Below, one piece after another: positions 7,520 through 11,996 of a stretch of DNA of 11,996 nt (position 1 is its first letter; the number at the start of each line of letters is the position of its first letter). This DNA comes from JBBRWO01 sp038249135 (GTDB lineage: Bacteria > Actinomycetota > Coriobacteriia > Anaerosomatales > JAAXUF01), in assembly GCA_038249135.1 (NCBI GenBank), contig JBBRWO010000062.1, positions 1-11,996 on the forward strand. Reading direction: 5' to 3'. The notes beneath the pieces are model-generated. The model was not told the origin of the DNA and searched no databases. It worked only from the letters and a program-made list of their open reading frames with translations. A program made the translations under genes and the position numbers.

Positions 7520-7972
7520 ATGATCGATGGCGTTGTCATCAAGCCGCTGCGTCGCATCCCCGACGAGCGCGGAACGATCATGAAGATGCAGGAGTCGTGC
7601 GACCCGGAGTTCAAGGGATTTGGCGAGGTGTACTTCTCGACCGTGTATCCCGGGGTGGTGAAGGGCTGGCATATCCACGAGGACACGTGGCTGAACTACT
7701 GCGTGGTCCACGGCATGATCAAGCTGGTGTTGTTCGACGATCGCGAAGGTTCGGCGACACGCGGCGAAGTCCAGGAGATCTTCATGGGCGACGACAACTA
7801 CAGCCTCGTCCAGATTCCGCCGCGCGTGTGGAACGGCTTCAAGAACATCGGCGAGTCCGAGGCGATCCTCTGCGATCTCACTGATCGCACACACGCCGAG
7901 GATGTCATCGATCGCCTCGACCCGCACGACAACGACGTGATCGCCTACGACTGGTCCCGGAAGGATCGCTAG
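7520..7972 (+). CDS. RmlC-like cupin, dTDP-4-dehydrorhamnose 3,5-epimerase family
   Basis: The 150-residue protein is a small cupin of the RmlC group, shorter than true RmlC (about 180). Family features are RRIPDERGTIMKM, YFSTVYPGVVKGWHIHE with H51 at the catalytic-histidine position, LVQIPPRVWNGFKNIG, and a C-terminal LDPHDNDVIAYDW that echoes the RmlC tail. In RmlC the catalytic tyrosine lies in the stretch aligned here to AILCDLTDRT, where this protein has C118 and no tyrosine. This suggests a different or partial epimerisation (C3 or C5 only). That alignment was made by eye. Its place after rfbF-rfbG indicates a CDP-4-keto-6-deoxy-hexose substrate and not a dTDP-sugar. It has the strongest ribosome binding site in the window, GGGAGGAG at 7506-7513 with a 6-base spacer. 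Confidence 0.85.
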   Translation: MIDGVVIKPLRRIPDERGTIMKMQESCDPEFKGFGEVYFSTVYPGVVKGWHIHEDTWLNYCVVHGMIKLVLFDDREGSATRGEVQEIFMGDDNYSLVQIPPRVWNGFKNIGESEAILCDLTDRTHAEDVIDRLDPHDNDVIAYDWSRKDR

Positions 7973-7973
7973 C

Positions 7974-8930
7974 GTGCGTATCGGTGTGACTGGCGCCTTC
8001 GGGTACGTTGGCGCCCACGTGACCGACAACCTGCTCTCGGCTGGCCACGACGTGGTAGCGGTCGCGCTCTGCGCCGCGCCCGAGGACCTGCCGTCGCGTG
8101 TCACCGGCGTTCCCACGCATCTCGCCGACATCACGGACCCGGCCGCGCTCGCGGGAGCGTTCGCTGGCTGCGACGCCGTCGTGCACGCAGCAGCGTTACC
8201 CGCCGCAGCGTGCGCCGCCGACCCCGCGCTCGCCCTGCGCGTTAACGGCTACGGCACGCGCGTGGTGCTCGATGAGGCGGCCCGGGCCGGGGTGCGCCGC
8301 GTGGTCTACCTGTCGACCTATCACGTGTATGGCCGAGAAACCGGTCGCATCGACGAGTCGCTACCCGCCCGGCCCACACACGACTACGGCATCTCGAAGG
8401 CGGCCGGCGAAGGCGAGTGTTTCCGCGCCGCTCGGCTCGGCGAACTCGAGGTGCTCGTGGCCAGGTTCAGCAACGGGTTCGGGGTGCCACTCGCGCCGTC
8501 GGCGGAGTGCTGGTCGCTCGCGTTCCCCAGCTTCTGCAAGTCCGTCGCGCAGACTGGCGCGATCGTGCTGCAGAGCGCCGGGATGCAGCAGCGCGACTTC
8601 CTCGCGATCCCGGACATGTGCCGAGCCATCGAGATCCTGCTGGGCTCGCCGGCACCGGCACCGGCCACGGGCGACACCGATATCGCGTTCAACGTGGGCG
8701 GCGGACGCTCGCTGTCCATGCGCGATGCCGCGCAGATCGTGGCGGGGGAGTACGAGGCGCTCACCGGTGTCTCGGCCAAGATCGACCTGCCGCCCGGGAC
8801 CCAGGGCGCACCCGCCGAGCCGCCCGTGGACTATCGCTTCGATCGCGCCTCCGCGCTGGGCTATGTGCCGACCGGCGATCTCGCAGCCGAGGCGAATGCC
8901 ACGCTCAGGCTTCTCGGGGTAGGCCGGTGA
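7974..8930 (+). CDS. NAD(P)-dependent NDP-sugar reductase/epimerase (extended SDR)
   Basis: The 318-residue extended SDR begins MRIGVTGAFGYVGAHV, with the cofactor loop G7xxG10xxG13. The first-strand end and DAVVHAAALPAA segment are typical. The catalytic region is VVYLSTYHVYG and HDYGISKAAGE (Y138, K142), with later FSNGFGVPL and FLAIPDMCRAIEILL. In this position it is the natural candidate for the final 4-keto reduction, giving a CDP-6-deoxyhexose after the RmlC-like enzyme. A 4-epimerase role is possible too. The GTG start lies one base after the preceding stop and is supported by GGAAGGA at 7959-7965. Its last codon region overlaps or nearly touches the next glycosyltransferase. Substrate identity is inference from the operon. 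Confidence 0.85.
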   Translation: MRIGVTGAFGYVGAHVTDNLLSAGHDVVAVALCAAPEDLPSRVTGVPTHLADITDPAALAGAFAGCDAVVHAAALPAAACAADPALALRVNGYGTRVVLDEAARAGVRRVVYLSTYHVYGRETGRIDESLPARPTHDYGISKAAGEGECFRAARLGELEVLVARFSNGFGVPLAPSAECWSLAFPSFCKSVAQTGAIVLQSAGMQQRDFLAIPDMCRAIEILLGSPAPAPATGDTDIAFNVGGGRSLSMRDAAQIVAGEYEALTGVSAKIDLPPGTQGAPAEPPVDYRFDRASALGYVPTGDLAAEANATLRLLGVGR

Positions 8931-8950
8931 CCGGAGCCGAGGGCGTACCG

Positions 8951-9853
8951 ATGTTCTCAGTCGTGATCCCCACTCACGAGTCGCGTGACCTCGTGGTGGC
9001 AGCGATTCGTAGCGTGCTCGCACAGAGCGATCAGGACTTCGAGGTCGTGGTCATCGACAACGGCTCGACGGACGGGACCCGCGACGCCGTGGGCGAACTC
9101 GGCGATTCCCGCATCACGTACCGCTGGCAGGAGGACTCGGGGTTGCCGGCGGACTCGCGCAACCAAGGCATCGCGCTTGCCAGAGGCGAGTGGATCGCAT
9201 TCCTGGATGCCGACGACGCATGGCTGCCCCAGAAGTTGACTCGCGTACGGGCCGCGCTCCAGGCGGATAGCGGACTCGACGCGCTCTGCCATGACGTGCG
9301 GATCACCGGGCCTTTGGCTGAGCATCTGGGTGAGCGCGCGTACCGGTTGGATGATCGTCCCATCTGGGATCAGTTGCTGTATCGGGGCAACTTCTTCACC
9401 ACATCCGCCATGACCGTTCGCACCAGCGCGATCCGGGCAGTCGGCGGGTTCGACACGCGCGCCGACTACTTCACGGTCGAGGATTATGACCTGTGGCTCA
9501 GGCTGGCGGCGTCGGGGTCCCGATTCGGGGTGGTCCCGGAGGTTCTCGGCACGTACCTGGTGCATCCCGGCGGAGCGAGCAGCCGGCTCACACGCCACTA
9601 CGACGCGCTTGCTCGCGTCTTCGACCACCACGCGCTGTCGGCGGCACGCGCAGGAAGCCTCGATCTGCGAGCGGCGATCACCCGCCGCCGCCGTTCCCGG
9701 CTGGCCGAGTTCCGTGATCTCGCCCGAGGCGGCGCCTTCGCCGACGCAGCCGCCGTGCTCCTTCGGCTCCCGGCTGAGACATCGCGCGCGCGCCGGTCGT
9801 ATCGCGAGGCGGCCGCTTCCTTCCCTCCACCTGCCGAGAAGACCGGCTCATGA
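8951..9853 (+). CDS. Glycosyltransferase family 2 (GT-A fold)
   Basis: The 300-residue GT-A enzyme begins MFSVVIPTHESRDLVVAAI, then VVVIDNGSTDGTRDAV. The metal-binding motif is IAFLDADDAWLPQKL (D86-x-D88-D89). The C-terminal acceptor/base motif is TVEDYDLWLRLAASG (E177, D178). These define an inverting GT2 transferase acting on the cytoplasmic side. The ATG at 8951 has GAGGG at 8939-8943 at good spacing. A GTG at 8927 would overlap the previous stop by 4 bases (GTGA), add 8 residues, and is a real alternative. The last 50 residues are arginine- and alanine-rich and lie outside the catalytic core. No membrane helix is seen. It may transfer the 6-deoxyhexose made by the preceding genes, which is inference. 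Confidence 0.9.
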   Translation: MFSVVIPTHESRDLVVAAIRSVLAQSDQDFEVVVIDNGSTDGTRDAVGELGDSRITYRWQEDSGLPADSRNQGIALARGEWIAFLDADDAWLPQKLTRVRAALQADSGLDALCHDVRITGPLAEHLGERAYRLDDRPIWDQLLYRGNFFTTSAMTVRTSAIRAVGGFDTRADYFTVEDYDLWLRLAASGSRFGVVPEVLGTYLVHPGGASSRLTRHYDALARVFDHHALSAARAGSLDLRAAITRRRRSRLAEFRDLARGGAFADAAAVLLRLPAETSRARRSYREAAASFPPPAEKTGS

Positions 9854-11049
9854 GTGTGGGGAAGCTTTCCGGCGTGCGGGTCGTGCTGGTCAACAACTTC
9901 CCCGGGCCGGGACTCGGCGGCGGGGAGGTGCTGATCCTCAAGCTCGCGCGGGGTTTGGCCGCTGCGGGCGCTGACGTTTCCGCCGTTGTGGTTCCTGGCA
10001 GCGCGTTCGGCGCCGAGCTGCGGTCAGCCGGCAACACGGTCGTCGAGGTCGCGATGGCGCCGTCGAGCATGTGGCGCACCCTCAAGGCCATCGCCGGACA
10101 GGTCGACGCCCGCCACGACCACGGCCACGACGACCACGGCCACGACGACCACGGCCACGACGACGGCCACGGCCACGGCGCCGCCAGCCAGCCGTGCGCT
10201 GTCATGGGCACAGGCTACTGGACAAACATGCTGGTGCGTCGAACGGCGCACGTGCATGCGGCGCGTGTCGTGAACTTCGTGGGCGTCATGCCCGGGGCCT
10301 CGATTGACGACGGCGGGTCGCGGACGGCACGCGCGGTTCGAGCGTTCGTGGATAAAGCGACCGCCTCGCGGGTCGATGCGCACGTCGCCGTCTCACACTC
10401 GATCGCTGCGGCACTGGTGGAGCAGGGTGCGGAGGCCACACGCGTCCACACGATTCCCAACGGCGTCGACATCGACGCGCTGCGCGCCGCTGCCGCCGAG
10501 GACATGAGCTCCATTCCGTCCGGGACCCCGCTCGTGGCGTGCGTCGCGCGTCTCGAGCCGGTCAAAGGCGTCGAGTACCTCGTGCGCGCGGCGGTCGACA
10601 TGCCGGACGTGACGGTCGCGATCGCAGGCGCAGGTCCTCTCGGCCAGTCCCTGCGCGACGTGGCGCGCGAGCTTGGCGTGGCCGATCGCGTCACGCTCCT
10701 GGGCAGAGTGTCGTCGGTCGAGCCGCTGCTGGCGGCGGCAGACGTGGTGGTGCTGCCGTCGCTCTCGGAGGGTATGCCGACAGTTGCCCTCGAGGCGATG
10801 GCGCTTGGCAGGCCGCTTGTGGCGACGCGGGTCGGCGGGACGCCCGAGGTTGTCGAGGACGGCGTGACCGGACTCCTGGTCGAGCCGGCCGATCCCGCTG
10901 CGATCGCCGCAGCTGTCCAGCGACTCGTCGACGACCCTGCGCTCGCGAAGCAGATCGGGGACGCCGGGGCAGAGCGAGTTCGCGCACACTTCAGCGTCGA
11001 TGCGATGTGCGCGGCCTACGTCGACCTGCTGACGAGTATCATCGGATGA
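9850..11049 (+). CDS. Glycosyltransferase family 4 with histidine-rich insert
   Basis: The 399-residue GT-B enzyme has an N-terminal domain beginning VRVVLVNNFPGPGLGGGEVL (glycine-rich loop). It continues with VMGTGYWTNMLVRRTA, VDAHVAVSHSIAAALVEQG and the linker VHTIPNGVDIDAL. The donor domain has VACVARLEPVKGVEYLV and the E-x7-E motif EGMPTVALE (E307, E315), then AMALGRPLVATRVGGTPEVVEDG. Residues 89-110 form an insert of nine histidines in 22 residues, built from three identical DHGHD repeats plus a degenerate copy. The insert lies in the N-terminal acceptor domain, near where many relatives have a short His-x-His loop, and is unusual for the family. The ATG overlaps the GT2 stop by 4 bases. 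Catalytic motifs are intact, so it is probably active. Donor and acceptor are unknown. Confidence 0.9.
   Translation: MSVGKLSGVRVVLVNNFPGPGLGGGEVLILKLARGLAAAGADVSAVVVPGSAFGAELRSAGNTVVEVAMAPSSMWRTLKAIAGQVDARHDHGHDDHGHDDHGHDDGHGHGAASQPCAVMGTGYWTNMLVRRTAHVHAARVVNFVGVMPGASIDDGGSRTARAVRAFVDKATASRVDAHVAVSHSIAAALVEQGAEATRVHTIPNGVDIDALRAAAAEDMSSIPSGTPLVACVARLEPVKGVEYLVRAAVDMPDVTVAIAGAGPLGQSLRDVARELGVADRVTLLGRVSSVEPLLAAADVVVLPSLSEGMPTVALEAMALGRPLVATRVGGTPEVVEDGVTGLLVEPADPAAIAAAVQRLVDDPALAKQIGDAGAERVRAHFSVDAMCAAYVDLLTSIIG
10114..10179 (+). repeat. 15-base in-frame tandem repeat coding a His/Asp-rich tract
   Basis: Three perfect copies of gaccacggccacgac occur head to tail at 10117-10131, 10132-10146 and 10147-10161, followed by a degenerate copy running to 10179. 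Each unit encodes Asp-His-Gly-His-Asp, so changes in copy number keep the reading frame. The full tract gives nine histidines and seven aspartates between residues 89 and 110 of the glycosyltransferase. Perfect nucleotide identity between the copies suggests recent expansion by slippage. Confidence 0.9.
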
Positions 11050-11082
11050 GCCGCGATCGCACCTGAGCGCATCTGGCGCGGG

Positions 11083-11088
11083 TATACC
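11083..11088 (+). promoter_or_regulatory. Possible -10 box before the half-length glycosyltransferase
   Basis: TATACC, inside the 8-base palindrome GGTATACC (11081-11088), sits about 48 bases before the ATG at 11136 in an 86-base gap. It lacks the final T of the consensus and no -35 is evident at 16-18 bases. The gap itself suggests that the downstream gene could be transcribed separately from the CDP-sugar operon. This is a weak, position-based call. Confidence 0.2.
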
Positions 11089-11135
11089 GTGAAGTGGCAC
11101 AAATTCGTTCCCTACCGCTTTGAGAGCACCCGCCC

Positions 11136-11753
11136 ATGAGATCCTTCGACCACTCCACGTTCCTCTTCATCTCCACCAACGCCGAGCACACTCCCGACGG
11201 AGTCGAGCAGCGCTGGCTTGCCGTCATGAGCGAACTGGTCCAGCTCGGCTCGACCGTCCACTTCATCTGCTTCGCCGAGAGCCCCCTGGCCGACCCGGCC
11301 CGCAGCATGGGCGTGACCGTCGCTCCCTACATCCTCGACAAGTGGAACGTCATCCGGTCGCGCTCCCGCCTGCGCAAGTACCTCCGACGCTACGAGCCCG
11401 TCTGCGCCCACTCCACCGGAGTCGAGGCCGACCTGCTCCTGCGCTGGTCTGCTCGGAAGGTCCCGTCGGTGCGCATCGCCGCGACCCTCTCTGCCGATCC
11501 CCAGCGTACTCGCCGCCGCCGACCGGTCGACGCGCTCATGCACCGCTTCGATGAAGCCGGTCTCAGCCGAGAAGACGCGGTCTTCGTCTCAGCCGAAGAG
11601 GACGTGACCAAGCTGCTCAGTGCCGGTATCAGTCCCGACAGAATCGTTCTGGACGCTACCGGCGCGGGAGGCGACGACACCGATGCTGCTAGCGTCGCCC
11701 GGCACTTAGAGGTGTACAGAGGCTTCATGGCGCAGCGAGGCCATGGCGGTTAG
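11136..11753 (+). CDS. Half-length GT-B glycosyltransferase-like protein (donor domain missing)
   Basis: The 205-residue protein resembles only the N-terminal half of a GT4-type enzyme (normally about 370-400). FLFISTNAEHTPDGVEQRWL is followed by MSELVQLGSTVHFICFAE, as in the first Rossmann unit. YEPVCAHSTGVEADLLLRW and the helix DAVFVSAEEDVTKLLSAG lead into PDRIVLDATGAGGDD, where relatives have a 'PNGVD' linker. The donor domain with its E-x7-E motif is absent. Instead about 20 residues (VARHLEVYRGFMAQRG) resemble the closing helix of such enzymes, as if the middle had been deleted. It could be a decayed gene, or a true short protein acting with a partner. The ribosome binding site (GAGAG at 11122-11126) is weak. 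Its 3' end overlaps an opposing coding end by 48 bases. Confidence 0.6.
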   Translation: MRSFDHSTFLFISTNAEHTPDGVEQRWLAVMSELVQLGSTVHFICFAESPLADPARSMGVTVAPYILDKWNVIRSRSRLRKYLRRYEPVCAHSTGVEADLLLRWSARKVPSVRIAATLSADPQRTRRRRPVDALMHRFDEAGLSREDAVFVSAEEDVTKLLSAGISPDRIVLDATGAGGDDTDAASVARHLEVYRGFMAQRGHGG

Positions 11754-11996
11754 CCACTGCTCCATTCCCAAATAGTGCGTGGCATTGCCAGATTTCGTCA
11801 GCCGTTCGCGGTAATCTCTGTGACCTTCGTTACCATGGGTCTGAATGTAGATGTATCTGCCTTGCGTATCCTTGACCTTAGGTCCGGTCGCGGCGGATAC
11901 TGCTTGAGGCTTACAAAAGGGATTAGTGTCTGCTTTGGCGCGCCACGACCAAGTAGACTGCCCCGCCGACAAACGCTCACGGCGATTCGATGCTCG
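11706..11996 (-). CDS. Hypothetical protein, C-terminal part (runs off the window)
   Basis: The minus-strand frame is open from the window edge at 11996 to a TAA at 11708-11706 and gives 96 residues with no start seen except an internal TTG at 11972. The gene therefore probably begins outside the window. The residue make-up looks like a real folded protein: STWSWRAKADTNPFCKP, then VKDTQGRYIYIQTHGNEGH, YRERLTKSGNATHYLGMEQW and LTAMASLRHEASVHL. I do not recognise the family and give no function. The DNA is about 51% G+C over 11761-11940, clearly below the two-thirds typical of the rest. The opposite strand and changed composition suggest a separate, possibly transferred, unit. It converges on and overlaps the half-length glycosyltransferase by 48 bases. 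A chance open frame is the alternative. Confidence 0.5.
   Translation of the reverse strand, partial: RASNRRERLSAGQSTWSWRAKADTNPFCKPQAVSAATGPKVKDTQGRYIYIQTHGNEGHRDYRERLTKSGNATHYLGMEQWLTAMASLRHEASVHL

Noticed and set aside
7217..8134. A 305-residue minus-strand open frame across rfbG, the cupin and the reductase start
   Set aside because: It spans three well-supported plus-strand genes and shows no family features.
8417..8926. Extension of the GT2 glycosyltransferase upstream into the reductase gene
   Set aside because: The extra residues are a shadow of the reductase frame. The GT2 fold begins at MFSVVIPT.
10114..10179. The 15-base repeats as a CRISPR array or iteron cluster
   Set aside because: There are no spacers, the unit is in frame with a gene, and there are only about four copies.
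10024..10383. A minus-strand frame with a long valine/alanine repeat that could pass for a membrane segment
   Set aside because: It is the antisense reading of the His-rich tandem repeat in the glycosyltransferase and has no other support.
11744..11756. TGGC-GGTTA-GCCA as a terminator hairpin after the half-length glycosyltransferase
   Set aside because: The stem is only 4 base pairs with no T-run following, too weak to support a terminator.

Overview
This window is a dense, almost entirely plus-strand block of surface-polysaccharide (glycan) biosynthesis genes from a high-GC bacterium. Sampled lines of the main block run at about two-thirds G+C. GTG starts, 4-base ATGA/GTGA stop-start overlaps and clean GAGG-type ribosome binding sites are common. 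An actinobacterial host (Actinomycetota) fits, but nothing here (no rRNA or housekeeping gene) proves it, and the organism call is inference.

Layout. (1) Positions 1-105 hold the last 34 residues of a NeuB-type nonulosonic (sialic/legionaminic/pseudaminic) acid synthase. It overlaps by 4 bases a LIC12162-family putative transferase (102-1886). (2) After a 60-base gap come a sugar-1-phosphate nucleotidyltransferase (1947-2660), an NAD-dependent epimerase/dehydratase that overlaps it (2653-3585), a SAM-dependent methyltransferase (3588-4358) and a GT-B glycosyltransferase (4364-5545). (3) After a 105-base gap with a -10-like box and a small palindrome comes a second operon. It contains glucose-1-phosphate cytidylyltransferase rfbF (5651-6430), CDP-glucose 4,6-dehydratase rfbG (6427-7506), a small RmlC-like cupin epimerase (7520-7972), an NAD-dependent reductase (7974-8930), a GT2 glycosyltransferase (8951-9853) and a second GT-B glycosyltransferase with a histidine-rich repeat insert (9850-11049). 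(4) After 86 bases lies a half-length GT-B-like protein (11136-11753). It converges on a lower-GC, minus-strand coding end of unknown function that runs off the window (11706-11996).

How they work together. rfbF and rfbG make CDP-4-keto-6-deoxy-glucose. The cupin and reductase that follow would epimerise and reduce it to a CDP-6-deoxyhexose. No rfbH-type 3-dehydrase is present, so a 3,6-dideoxyhexose is not supported by what is visible. The nucleotidyltransferase/epimerase pair would supply another activated sugar, and the NeuB tail points to a nonulosonic acid upstream. The three intact glycosyltransferases and the LIC12162 protein would build the glycan, and the methyltransferase would decorate it. 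No flippase, polymerase or ligase is visible in the window.

I see no CRISPR array, tRNA, rRNA, transposase or recognised defence system. The most unusual items are the His-rich repeat inside a glycosyltransferase, the domain-deleted glycosyltransferase at a composition boundary, the non-canonical RmlC-like enzyme in a CDP-sugar operon, and the coupling of the LIC12162 protein to a NeuB-type synthase.
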